Shown: in pieces, positions 1 through 8,474 of the stretch
Layout of the letters: each line of letters opens with the position of its first letter
How positions within the stretch are numbered: position 1 is the first letter of the stretch
Origin: JAVBSX01 sp031549565
GTDB taxonomy: Bacteria > Planctomycetota > Planctomycetia > Pirellulales > Thermoguttaceae
Reading direction: 5' to 3'
DNA: 64,000 nt
Assembly (NCBI GenBank): GCA_031549565.1
Contig: JAVBPO010000054.1
Location: 24,164-88,163, forward strand
Translations under genes and position numbers: made by a program
The notes under the pieces: generated by a model
Database searches by the model: none
Seen by the model: the letters and a program-made list of their open reading frames with translations, nothing else
Told to the model about the DNA's origin: nothing

Positions 1-724
1 TCGTCCCTTGTAGGCCCCAAACGGTTTTCCAACGAAACAGGTCTTGCGGCGCGTCGTAAATCAATTCGGTCAAACTCCACGACGAACCGTCCCGTTCGAC
101 GAACTGGCAAAACGGGACCGCCGGTTTCGACGTTTCGATCCCATGAAAAATCAGCCCGACGATTTTTTTGCGGGACACGGAGAGAACGGATCCGTCCAAC
201 TCGAACCCGACGGTTTCCGGTTCGATTTTCCGGATGATACCGTCGTGGTAATCCAAGGCCCCTTCGACCTCGACGAGCAGGCGGTCTTCCGCCGATTTTG
301 TGCGTAAAATCTTTTGAATATCGGCGGGAACGTCTTTCGCGGCTTCTTCCGGCGTCACGGAAAAACGTACCAATTCGACCGCGTCGATCGCAACGGAAAG
401 TTTCGTCCCGTCCACGCGAACGATTTCGATCGTTTGATTCACGGTCGTTAAATCCTTCCCGACGATCCGGGTTCCGCCGAGCAGATGGACGACGACTCGC
501 GGTTCGCTCGTGATGAATTCCGGCGTTGCAGTCGGTCGGATTTCCAGAATTCGTTCCACGGGATACTCGACCGTTTGCGTTCCCGTCGCAATCACGGCTT
601 TGCCGGATTCAAGTCGGACCAACTCCCCGCGGGACGCCTTCTGATCGACGTCGACGAGATTGACGCTCCTTTCGGCAGCAACCGACAAAAGGAGCAAAAG
701 CACAGGAGCCGCGAAATTCATCAT
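1..724 (-). CDS. Secreted protein of unknown function, C-terminus beyond window edge
   Basis: The minus-strand frame is open from an ATG at 724 (a second ATG follows at once at 721) to the left edge, giving about 241 residues of an incomplete protein. It starts with a short hydrophobic stretch (MMNFAAPVLLLLLSVAA) that looks like a signal peptide, so export is likely. The rest is mostly beta-type, alternating hydrophobic and charged residues, with an RIVGKDLT segment around residue 85. I recognise no catalytic motif. Proteins of this appearance are common in planctomycetes and remain unnamed. It lies about 100 bases downstream of the FG-GAP gene on the same strand and might be co-transcribed with it. 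The function is unknown; the reading frame itself is fairly secure because it is long and has a signal peptide. Confidence 0.7.
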   Translation of the reverse strand, partial: MMNFAAPVLLLLLSVAAERSVNLVDVDQKASRGELVRLESGKAVIATGTQTVEYPVERILEIRPTATPEFITSEPRVVVHLLGGTRIVGKDLTTVNQTIEIVRVDGTKLSVAIDAVELVRFSVTPEEAAKDVPADIQKILRTKSAEDRLLVEVEGALDYHDGIIRKIEPETVGFELDGSVLSVSRKKIVGLIFHGIETSKPAVPFCQFVERDGSSWSLTELIYDAPQDLFRWKTVWGLQGT

Positions 725-784
725 CGTTAGCGGCGGGGCTTGCCCCGCGTTGGGGCTGTTTTATTCTCGACCTTCCGGCAAAAG

Positions 785-817
785 GGCACGGGCGCCTTCG
801 GCGCTCCGGCTAAACGG
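785..817. repeat. Short palindromic repeat with CCGGCTAAACGG tail
   Basis: A small hairpin (GGCGCC-ttc-GGCGCT type) is followed by CCGGCTAAACGG. The same hairpin-plus-tail arrangement recurs at 6889-6917 and, inverted, at 59552-59580. It sits between two same-strand genes. Confidence 0.6.
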
Positions 818-823
818 TGGAAT

Positions 824-3800
824 TTACGAAAGTAAATCGACTAAAACCTTGTCAGTCAAGCGGAGCGAGTCGAGCGGCGATACGGTTGCTTCGAAAAATT
901 CCTCGGTCGTCAACTCACCATCGGCGTCGTCGAAAAGTTGGCTCAGCGCTTGATCGAACGCCTCGACTCGTTTTCCGGTCGCGTCGAAGACCGATTCGGT
1001 CCGGGCAACGTACCCAAGCGTGTCGAGTTCGGAAACGGTCAGCAGTGCGGTCGGCGCGAATTCAAAGCGGGAAGCCGTCGCGAAATCGAGATTCGAGGAA
1101 TTGACGAAAACGTCCGCATTTTCCTCCGCGACTTCGGCGATTGCGACGAATTCGCTTACTTCTTCGGTAACAACGTTTTCCGGGGTCTCGTCCTCAATTG
1201 ACGCGAGGAAATCGTCGATCAAGGCCGCGGTTTCTTCATTTTGAACGATGTCGTCGATGTTTTCGATCGCGACCACGGGCTTGGAAACCTCCATCAGATC
1301 GGCGGAAGGTTCCGGGACGTCTGCAGAAGCGAGTTGCGGCCAGTAGGCCGGGAAACGACCCGGAAAACGAAAATGCAGAAAAATATCTCCGCGTTTCACC
1401 TGACTGGCGGCAAGGGCACTGAACGTTCCGGCCCGGGTAAAATTGGTAAAATCGCCGATTCCAACCTGTCCGTAGTAATCGTCTTCAAACTCTTTTCTGG
1501 AATCCAAGTGGTCGAAGTCCCATTTCGCATAGACGGAATCCTCTCCCTCGACTTTCTGCCCCCAGTTGCTGGGGTTGGTCAGTGCCGTGAAGTCGGTGAC
1601 GTTGATGATGCCGTCGTCGTTAAAGTCGTAGATCACCGGATAGACCGGCATCATTTTGCCGTCGGCGAGGTTGACGAGGTTTTTTGAGTTCATCTGCGAC
1701 GTCCCTGAATCGTAGAGGAATCCGCTGGAAACCGGTTTGGCATAACCGAATTCGGGAATCGGGACACCGACGTTTTCCTTCGAACCGGTCGAGGTGTTGT
1801 CCGCCGGACTGACGAAGACGCGGAAAAGGAGGACGTATTTATCCTTGCCGATTCCCGTCGATTTCGACGTTCCCGAAACGATAATCTTACCCGAATTGAC
1901 GTCCACTTTCGTCGTCGTGGTGTCGAGCGTGAAGTTGGAACTCGTTTGGATGTCCGAGGTCGTCGCTTTGAACAGCGTCTTGTCGTAATTGACGGTCGTG
2001 GTAAAGGAAGTGATGCCGTTCGTGTCGGTCGTCGAACCGATCGACCCCCAGACTTCGAGGTAGTAGTGTCCCCATTCGTGGAGCCAAGTCAGCCGGGGAT
2101 CGTGATCCGTATCGCTTCCGGCGGGAATCGTATCGTATTGAGCGTTATAAAGCGGGACCGTATAGTCTGGATCATACTCCCGGAAGACGATCTCCATCGA
2201 GCCGGACGAAACTTCGGAAACCGTCGTGTTCTCGAAGCGGAAGATTTTATTGCCGCTGACGATCACCACGCCGGGCGTTTTGGCACCGTAACCGGCGGCG
2301 GATTTGCTTCCGGTTTTGAAACCGGTCGCCATGCCGAACACCGTCTTGCTGTTGAGCGAACCTTCGAGCGTCAAGGTTCCGGCTCCGACCCAGTTGACCG
2401 TGGTGTCATACTTTCCGGCCTGACTTCCTTTGTTTTGGAAGACCATCGCCTGGTTCGTCGCGGAGGAAACGCCGACGATGATGTCGATTCGTCCGTCCGA
2501 GTCGAAATCCTCGAACATCATCTGGTAGTTTCGAACCCCGGCTTTCAGGGCCAAATTGCTGATCCGGTCCGTTTTCTCGTCGTGGTTGAATTCGCCGTTT
2601 GCGTTTTGCGTGTAAAACCGGATTTGATTGTCGCCGGCGTTGAGGACGGCGAAATCGAGACGCCCGTCGCCGTTGATATCGGCCGTGGCGACGACGCTCG
2701 GCTTGGATCCGATTTGGGTGTTGACGTCCAGCACGGTCCCGACCGTGACCGTGGTGGCATTCAGATCGAATGAGCCGTCGCCTTTATTCTTAAAGATCGA
2801 GACGGTCGCCTTGGTTTCGTTGACCGTGATGATATCGTCGTACAGGTCGTTATTGAAATCCCCTTTGGCCATGTGCGTAACCGGCGTAACGGCGGCGGGC
2901 AATCTGGTCGTCTTGGGCGTCACCGTGGCTCCATCGAACGAAAACGTGAGAATTTCCTTGCCGTCGTCATGGAGCACAGCGAGGTCGTCCTTCGGATGCA
3001 AAGCGCCGGGAACGCGTTTGTTGATGAAGTTTCCTGCAACCAGAACCGAAGGATTGATCGCTTCGGTAATGGTCGTAAATTTCGAGAAAAGATTGCTTTT
3101 CCCCGGGGCGAGGCCGGTGTAAAGCGTCAACGTCGTCCCGGATTTTCCTTGGGCGACGACGAAATCCATGTACCCGTCGCCGTCGAAGTCCCCGAAGACG
3201 GCATTGGTGACATCGGCGGAGAAATCCAAAAGCACCTTTCCTGTATTGTAGTTCGGGTCCGAAGGATTTCCGGGCAGGAACATCAACTGTTTTTCGCCGA
3301 TGGCGATCACGTCCTGGTAGCCGTCGCCGTCGAAGTCCCCGACCTGGGTCGCGAGATAATTGGCGAAGGAATCGATTTTCGATTGGAGGGTGAACTGTCC
3401 GGTACTGGAGCCGACGAGAAATTGGTACGAAGTTCCGTCGCTGACGAGGATGTCGATGTACCCGTCGTTATTCATGTCGCCGATCGTACAATAACGCGGC
3501 TCGATGTCGGTATCGATCGTGCTGGGGGTTATCTGGACGTCGGACGTTCCCGAGGGGAGCGAACTGGACGAGACGTGCGAGATACGGACGGCGTATTTGT
3601 TTTGGGAATTGGCGTTGATGTAGTTGATTCCCGTAATGATTTCTTCGGGGGCGTCCCGGTTGACGTTGGCGATTTTCGTCCAGATCGGATTCGCGGCGGT
3701 GTACTCCTTCTTGCCGGCCGCGGTCGCGGTGAGCGTGGTCGTCGTTGCCGTGGCGTTGTAGAAATTCAACGTCTGGATAACCTTCTTGTCGTCCGTCGGA

Positions 3801-4717
3801 GTGGTGGTTGTCTGGCTGATCAACTGCAGCGCACTGGTATCGGAAGTGACTTTCCCGAAACCGATCGCATTCCCCGTAACCGTGGACGGGACGGCGATCG
3901 CGGTCGTCTGGAATCCCTTGTCCTGGCCGACGAAGAAGAACGACTTGGTCGTTTTCGTTTTACTCGAACCTTCATAGGCGGTTCCCGTCATGGTAATCAG
4001 GAGGTCGGGATGGACTTTCCCGGAAGAATCGGCGACCACCTCGCGCACCTGGAGACTCTCCAACTCTAAATCGTTGTCGTTCGCTGATAACGAGAAAGGA
4101 TAAGTAATGGTCGATCGCGTGTAAGACGTGGCAAAAGTTCCGTTGCTTGATCCCTGGTATACGTCGATATTCAGGTCGCCCCGTGTTTTGTGGACCGTTT
4201 TGCCGTCCACGACCTCGGAATAAATGACCGTAGTGGTCGAGAAGACCAGCAGATCGGCGACGCCGTCGGCGTTCATGTCGGCAACCGCGTACTGCCTCGA
4301 TTTGACGTTGCTGTTGCTCCCGCCGATGTCGGAGATGACGGTCTTCACCGCCGCTCCGTACTGGTTGCTCGAACTGCCGTTGTTCAGGAAGACGGACACC
4401 GTTTGCAGTTCCCGGTCGATGGAAACGATGTCGTTGCCGACATTGCCGATTTTTGCGACTTCGAGAAAGTGGGAGCGTTCCAAAGCGAACGTAATTGCCG
4501 AAGCCGAGTCCGATTTGTACGTAAAGTCGGCAAGCTGGTCGAACGTGATCGCCGAAGCGGTGAGCATGCAACGCTCTTCGAGGCTTTCGACCGCGAGTTT
4601 TTTACTGCGCGGCGCGGAGGATTTTCTCCCCTTGGGTGTTTTCTTTTTCTCGGCGGAAGATTCCGAATTGGTCGCGGTGGTCAACAGTTGGATCCATCGG
4701 GAGAATGACTTTTTCAT
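824..4717 (-). CDS. Large FG-GAP/VCBS-repeat surface protein with dockerin-like C-terminus
   Basis: The 1297-residue protein has a basic N-terminus ending in ESLEERCML (residues 44-52), a variant of the LEPR-type motif found at the start of many planctomycete exported surface proteins. The body carries many FG-GAP/VCBS calcium-loop signatures of the D-x-[DN]-x-D-G type, for example ADMNADGVADLLV near residue 146, GDMNNDGYIDILV, GDFDGDGYQDVIA, GDFDGDGYMDFVV, ADINGDGRLDFAV and EDFDSDGRIDIIV, which would fold as an integrin-like beta-propeller. Near residue 1030 the segment YDFNDDGIINVTDFTAL and a second loop ending VGIGDFTNF look like the paired calcium loops of a type I dockerin. An acidic tail follows. 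It probably acts outside the cell in adhesion or as part of an assembled surface complex; the ligand is unknown. It starts at the ATG at 4717. Confidence 0.85.
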   Translation of the reverse strand: MKKSFSRWIQLLTTATNSESSAEKKKTPKGRKSSAPRSKKLAVESLEERCMLTASAITFDQLADFTYKSDSASAITFALERSHFLEVAKIGNVGNDIVSIDRELQTVSVFLNNGSSSNQYGAAVKTVISDIGGSNSNVKSRQYAVADMNADGVADLLVFSTTTVIYSEVVDGKTVHKTRGDLNIDVYQGSSNGTFATSYTRSTITYPFSLSANDNDLELESLQVREVVADSSGKVHPDLLITMTGTAYEGSSKTKTTKSFFFVGQDKGFQTTAIAVPSTVTGNAIGFGKVTSDTSALQLISQTTTTPTDDKKVIQTLNFYNATATTTTLTATAAGKKEYTAANPIWTKIANVNRDAPEEIITGINYINANSQNKYAVRISHVSSSSLPSGTSDVQITPSTIDTDIEPRYCTIGDMNNDGYIDILVSDGTSYQFLVGSSTGQFTLQSKIDSFANYLATQVGDFDGDGYQDVIAIGEKQLMFLPGNPSDPNYNTGKVLLDFSADVTNAVFGDFDGDGYMDFVVAQGKSGTTLTLYTGLAPGKSNLFSKFTTITEAINPSVLVAGNFINKRVPGALHPKDDLAVLHDDGKEILTFSFDGATVTPKTTRLPAAVTPVTHMAKGDFNNDLYDDIITVNETKATVSIFKNKGDGSFDLNATTVTVGTVLDVNTQIGSKPSVVATADINGDGRLDFAVLNAGDNQIRFYTQNANGEFNHDEKTDRISNLALKAGVRNYQMMFEDFDSDGRIDIIVGVSSATNQAMVFQNKGSQAGKYDTTVNWVGAGTLTLEGSLNSKTVFGMATGFKTGSKSAAGYGAKTPGVVIVSGNKIFRFENTTVSEVSSGSMEIVFREYDPDYTVPLYNAQYDTIPAGSDTDHDPRLTWLHEWGHYYLEVWGSIGSTTDTNGITSFTTTVNYDKTLFKATTSDIQTSSNFTLDTTTTKVDVNSGKIIVSGTSKSTGIGKDKYVLLFRVFVSPADNTSTGSKENVGVPIPEFGYAKPVSSGFLYDSGTSQMNSKNLVNLADGKMMPVYPVIYDFNDDGIINVTDFTALTNPSNWGQKVEGEDSVYAKWDFDHLDSRKEFEDDYYGQVGIGDFTNFTRAGTFSALAASQVKRGDIFLHFRFPGRFPAYWPQLASADVPEPSADLMEVSKPVVAIENIDDIVQNEETAALIDDFLASIEDETPENVVTEEVSEFVAIAEVAEENADVFVNSSNLDFATASRFEFAPTALLTVSELDTLGYVARTESVFDATGKRVEAFDQALSQLFDDADGELTTEEFFEATVSPLDSLRLTDKVLVDLLS

Positions 4718-5097
4718 TGCCGTCTCAGTCGTATGTGAAGTAAAAGGAAAGCGGGTCGGCCACGACCAACGTGCCCCGGATTATAACGAAAAAAAACGTC
4801 GTTGGGGAAGTGCGGGGAAAAATAACACTCTAAAATTATCGAAAAATTTATTTTTTCGAGTAGACGACCGGTCCATTATACACAAATCCTTTTTTTACGC
4901 AAGAAAAGAACAGGTGATAAATCGGGAACAACCGCCCACTTGGAGTCTTGGTTGCCGTGTCAGGGATTAAAGTTCACGAAATTTTGAAAAAATTGGAAAA
5001 AATAAGGGAGGGGAAGGAAAAGGGGAAAAGGGTTGAAGGGTGGAAAGGAAGAAGGGAGAAAGAGGGGAACGTTCATTACGCTCGCTTACGCTTCCCG
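4718..5097. other. Intergenic region with purine-rich tract and one repeat arm
   Basis: No gene is supported here. The first part should carry the promoter of the FG-GAP gene on the minus strand; it is AT-rich around 4830-4900, but I could not fix a convincing -35/-10 pair. From about 5005 to 5070 there is a nearly pure purine tract (G and A) on the plus strand. At 5076-5100 lies one copy of the arm ACGCTCGCTTACGCTTCCCG, also seen at 24698-24725, 27558-27585 and in the element at 36811-36980. It runs straight into the heptamer array that follows. Confidence 0.6.
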
Positions 5098-5188
5098 CTC
5101 ATTTCTCATTTCTTATTTGTTATTTGTTATTTGTTATTTGTTATTTGTTATTTGTTATTTGTTATTTGTCATTTGTTATTTGTCATTC
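5098..5188. repeat. 7-bp tandem array (GTTATTT/CTCATTT), 13 units
   Basis: Thirteen consecutive 7-base units run from 5098 to 5188: CTCATTT twice, CTTATTT once, then mostly GTTATTT with GTCATTT/GTCATTC variants at the end. The stop codon of the toroid-protein gene (5183-5185 on the minus strand) lies inside the last unit, so the array abuts and slightly enters the gene. Confidence 0.95.
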
Positions 5189-6880
5189 CCCGTACAACGA
5201 CATATACCGATACGGCGCTTCCAGGATCATGATCGCGAATGATGTGTTCAACAGGCGTCCGCCGGTGTCGCAGTACGGGTCCGGAAAAAACCAGCTTCCG
5301 CTTTCGTGTCCTCCCTGGTCCTGCGTTTGAACCAAAAAATCCCGCAGGTCCGGATACCATCTCGTCCAACCGGAGCCGCCGTAATGCTTCATCGCGAGCG
5401 TTCCGTAATAGGCGTAGTATAAATTACAGTGCCCCCGGCCCGACCGGGACTTTGTCTCCGATTTCAATCCGCCCCAGCCGTCCAACATCCGGATTCCTCC
5501 ATCCAACGGTTCGAAGCCGGGTTTCGCTCCCAAGTACATCCTCAATAATAATCCGATTGCGGTACATGTATAGGGCGAATCGTCGTACCTTCCCACGGAT
5601 TCCTTGGAATCGAGCTCTTTCTTGTACGGAAAGCGAACCGGCAAATAGTTATACTGTTGACCTCCGTCATATTGGGTGGAATCGAGAAACAATTCCGCTC
5701 GGGACAACGTTGTCGATTTGACCTCCAAACCGGAGAGCATCGCGCTTTTGAGCGAGAGCATCTGCCAACCGCTGACCGACAGGTCGCCCGGCGCTTCTCC
5801 CTGTCGATACCGCCAACCGCCGACGAACCGCCCTTGCTGTACCTGCGCCGCTTCAATGTATCGCACCGCGTTCTGGGCGGCGTCCCGAAGCTTGGTTTCA
5901 AACTCTTTGTTTCCTTTGCCCCGGGTCATTCCATACGCTTCGCACAACGCAAGGGTTGCGATTCCCTGGGTATACATTCCCTGTGAGGTTTGCTGTGTCA
6001 AATCGTTTCCGAGCGACATTTCAACGCTGTTTCGCGAATCGAGCAGGAACCGCAGTCCCTTCTCGACGACCCGTTTGTATTGTCCGTCCAAATGCGTGTA
6101 CCCCGCCCCGAGGAACGGCAACAGCGCGATCGCGGTCGCCGCGTTGCGGCTCGGATGCTTTCCCGGATGGGAGCAAAGGTTTCTTTTTCCACAGTTTCCT
6201 AAATGAAAACTCCACCCGCCGTCGGAATCCTGATGAATCGCGAGCCAACGGAGTCCGGCTTCGACCGTTTTCTCGCTCATTTCGGTCGGATCTCCCGCTC
6301 CGCCCCGCCTTCCGCGATTCGCTTCGGACCGGCTTTCGGCGAATCCTCCGCCGCCCCTCATCGCCTGGGTCGGATCCCCGCCGCCCGTCGCCGCTTCTCC
6401 GCCCAAAGTTGCCGTTGTCGTCGTTTGTTCGGTCGGTTCGCTGCTGTTCGATTCCTGGATTTCGTCCGAATGGTGCAACTCCGTGATGCTCGTCGAATCA
6501 TCCGGAACGATCAACAGCTCGTTCGGGTTGACCGAAGGCGTGCTTTCCTCAAGGCTCGCGATCAAACCGTCGCCGTCGTCGATTCCGTCCTCCAGGGTGG
6601 AAAACCCGCCGACCAAAAGTCCTTGCGGCAGTTGTGCCGGTCGGTACACCAACAGGGCTAGCGACATCAGCAGGAAAAAGTGAAACGCGAAGCTGCTCCA
6701 CGTCCCGACCATTTCTTCCCGAGCCAACCACACCAACCACGCGTACAGGAGTTGGGCGAATGTTTTTTTTTCGTTCTTTCGAGGGGGATTTTTCTGCGCT
6801 TCGGTCAGGATCGGCGGAACGACCGGCGTTTCCTCGCCGAGCGACGGTGGTTTTCCTCGACTTTCATGCGATATTTTCAC
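5183..6880 (-). CDS. Membrane-anchored prenyltransferase/terpene-cyclase-like toroid protein
   Basis: About 565 residues. A proline-rich cytoplasmic N-terminus is followed by one membrane segment (SSFAFHFFLLMSLALLVYR, about residues 62-80), an acidic Gly/Ser/Thr linker and then an alpha/alpha-toroid domain of the prenyltransferase/squalene-oxidase repeat type: GLRWLAIHQDSDGGWSF, MYTQGIATLALCEAYGM and VGGWRYRQGEAPGDLSVSGW. It is shorter than real squalene-hopene cyclases, and I do not see the DxDD catalytic motif, so an enzymatic role is doubtful. The open frame reaches a GTG at 6895, but the GTG at 6880 has GGAG six bases upstream (CTCC at 6887-6890) and is preferred; that ribosome-binding site overlaps a repeat. 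A smaller relative is encoded at 8475-9503. The stop codon falls in a heptamer array. Confidence 0.8.
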   Translation of the reverse strand: MKISHESRGKPPSLGEETPVVPPILTEAQKNPPRKNEKKTFAQLLYAWLVWLAREEMVGTWSSFAFHFFLLMSLALLVYRPAQLPQGLLVGGFSTLEDGIDDGDGLIASLEESTPSVNPNELLIVPDDSTSITELHHSDEIQESNSSEPTEQTTTTATLGGEAATGGGDPTQAMRGGGGFAESRSEANRGRRGGAGDPTEMSEKTVEAGLRWLAIHQDSDGGWSFHLGNCGKRNLCSHPGKHPSRNAATAIALLPFLGAGYTHLDGQYKRVVEKGLRFLLDSRNSVEMSLGNDLTQQTSQGMYTQGIATLALCEAYGMTRGKGNKEFETKLRDAAQNAVRYIEAAQVQQGRFVGGWRYRQGEAPGDLSVSGWQMLSLKSAMLSGLEVKSTTLSRAELFLDSTQYDGGQQYNYLPVRFPYKKELDSKESVGRYDDSPYTCTAIGLLLRMYLGAKPGFEPLDGGIRMLDGWGGLKSETKSRSGRGHCNLYYAYYGTLAMKHYGGSGWTRWYPDLRDFLVQTQDQGGHESGSWFFPDPYCDTGGRLLNTSFAIMILEAPYRYMSLYGE

Positions 6881-6888
6881 AGTGTACT

Positions 6889-6917
6889 CCGGCACCTATG
6901 GTGCTCGGGCTAAACGG
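6889..6917. repeat. Short palindromic repeat with GGCTAAACGG tail
   Basis: GGCACCTATGGTGC forms a hairpin followed by TCGGGCTAAACGG, the second copy of the repeat seen at 785-817 and 59552-59580. Its left end supplies the GGAG that precedes the chosen start of the toroid-protein gene. Confidence 0.65.
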
Positions 6918-6996
6918 GGGGCGTCGGGTATTATCGTTATTCTATGGGCTCAACCTTGGTTGAATCTCCCGATGTGCCAAATATACCGATCCTCCC

Positions 6997-7012
6997 TTTT
7001 AGCCGGTACTCC
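6997..7012. repeat. Short repeat TTTTAGCCGGTACTCC
   Basis: TTTTAGCCGGTACTCC recurs inverted, with one extra T, at 8446-8461 (GGAGTACCGGCTTAAA) and at 62074-62090 (GGAGTACCGGCTAAAAA). The CCGGCTAAA core is shared with the hairpin repeats at 785, 6889 and 59552. Confidence 0.5.
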
Positions 7013-7041
7013 GCTTCAGCAAAAGAAAATATTTGCTCCAT

Positions 7042-7069
7042 TTGACCGAAGGAAGAGAGCGAATATAAT
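7042..7069 (+). promoter_or_regulatory. Sigma70-type promoter for the membrane-protein gene
   Basis: TTGACC (7042-7047) and TATAAT (7064-7069) are separated by 16 bases and lie about 60 bases upstream of the ATG at 7131. The -10 is a perfect consensus. Confidence 0.6.
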
Positions 7070-7130
7070 TGGAGTTGGACTTTTTCGTTTTCGCACAATC
7101 CGCTGAATTTTCTCATTTTTCCGCCGTTCC

Positions 7131-8426
7131 ATGAAGACGCCCCCCCACGACTTGGATGAAGGAACGATTCGTCGTATCGATTGGCAGGAGCTTTGCCCGG
7201 CCGTGCTGTTGCCGCAAGCGGTTTCCATTGCGACCGGTTTTCGCGTTCTCTGGGTCGCCTCGCTCGGCGTTTTACTGACCCTGTTTCTCGGATTCCTCCT
7301 CAACGGAATCACGTCCAAGCTTGCTCAAAAGGAATTGGAACGACTGGACGCCGCCGTGGAAAGCGACGACGCCGAGTACGGGAAACTGGCCGTACAATCC
7401 CAAGCCGATCAAATCCCGCTCGATTCGCTGACCCGAACGCTCCAGTTCCGTCATCCCGAAAGAACTCTGGAAAAAGATCGTCCTTTTCTCTTGGAAACAT
7501 TTCGCCTCCCGACGTTTTCCGAAGCCGCCGGTTCGGTTCTGCTCCCGTGGAAACTGCTCGGCGATTCGCTTTGCCGCGTTTTTCCTTTGCGTCAAACGTG
7601 CTTCGGAAACGGCGTTTCGTTGATCTGGTTCGTCGGCGTTTTCGTGATCTGGGCGCTTGCTGGAGCGGTTGTTTCGCGGTCGGCCGCCTTGCAGATTACG
7701 ATCGGCCAATACGCCCGTTGGAGTCAACTGCGAGCTTTCCTGAACTGGCGGTTGCGGTCGTATTTCGCGGCGGTATTGATCCCGGTCGTCGGGCTCGCTT
7801 TTTGCGGCTTTGCGGTGAGTATAGCCGGTTGGTTGACGTTCATTCCGGTCGTCGGTTTTCTCACGGCTTTGCTTTTTCCGATCGCGCTCTTTTTCGGTTT
7901 CTGTTTCGCAATCCTGGGAGTCGGGCTCCTTTTCGGTTGGCCGCTCGCTTTTGCGGCGGTGAGCGTCGACGGTTCCGACGGGTTTGACGCCGTGAGCCGT
8001 TCGTATTCCTACGTGTATCAACGGCCGTTGCAATATCTCGTTTACGCGCTTTTGGCAATCGTAATCGGGGCGGTCGGGTTCTTTTTCATTTCGTGGTTCG
8101 TCGACTTGGCGCTTGTGCTCGTTGCAAATTGGGGCCGGGTTCCGCTCGTCGATTTCGCGTCTCTCCCGCAAGCGGAAGGGGAAGTCGTCGCGCCGTCGCT
8201 CACGCTTCGAATCCTCTTTTTCTGGTGTTGGTGTTTTCAAATCGTCAAAGTCGGATTCCTGTTCGGATACTTTTGGGTCAGCACGGCGATCATTTACGTG
8301 ATTCTCCGCCGCAGCGTCGACGGAACGCCGATCGACGACATTCGATTTCCTCCCCAGGAATCGCCCACGGTTCAAAAAATCGTACCGGTCAAAACCGACG
8401 AGAAGGGGGCTCCGGAAGTCGGGTAA
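7131..8426 (+). CDS. Polytopic membrane protein, function unknown
   Basis: 431 residues. A cytoplasmic start is followed by a membrane segment (LWVASLGVLLTLFLGFLL, about residues 44-61), a hydrophilic region to about residue 160, then at least five further hydrophobic segments, for example VSLIWFVGVFVIWALAGAVV, YFAAVLIPVVGLAFCGFAV, FIPVVGFLTALLFPIALFFG and YLVYALLAIVIGAVGFFFI. The C-terminus is charged and cytoplasmic-looking. I recognise no family signature. It stands between two prenyltransferase-like toroid proteins, one divergent and one 48 bases downstream on the same strand, so a shared role in the cell envelope is possible but not shown. A clear promoter precedes it at 7042-7069. Confidence 0.75.
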   Translation: MKTPPHDLDEGTIRRIDWQELCPAVLLPQAVSIATGFRVLWVASLGVLLTLFLGFLLNGITSKLAQKELERLDAAVESDDAEYGKLAVQSQADQIPLDSLTRTLQFRHPERTLEKDRPFLLETFRLPTFSEAAGSVLLPWKLLGDSLCRVFPLRQTCFGNGVSLIWFVGVFVIWALAGAVVSRSAALQITIGQYARWSQLRAFLNWRLRSYFAAVLIPVVGLAFCGFAVSIAGWLTFIPVVGFLTALLFPIALFFGFCFAILGVGLLFGWPLAFAAVSVDGSDGFDAVSRSYSYVYQRPLQYLVYALLAIVIGAVGFFFISWFVDLALVLVANWGRVPLVDFASLPQAEGEVVAPSLTLRILFFWCWCFQIVKVGFLFGYFWVSTAIIYVILRRSVDGTPIDDIRFPPQESPTVQKIVPVKTDEKGAPEVG

Positions 8427-8445
8427 ACGTTTTGTTTCGAATCGC

Positions 8446-8461
8446 GGAGTACCGGCTTAAA
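8446..8461. repeat. Short repeat GGAGTACCGGCTTAAA
   Basis: Inverted copy of the short repeat at 6997-7012, and the same orientation as 62074-62090. It lies in the 48-base gap before the second toroid-protein gene. Confidence 0.5.
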
Positions 8462-8474
8462 GGGTTTAATATTT

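Noticed and set aside
5183..6880. Squalene-hopene cyclase
   Set aside because: The toroid domain is short, no DxDD motif is visible and the protein begins with a membrane anchor and linker unlike that enzyme.
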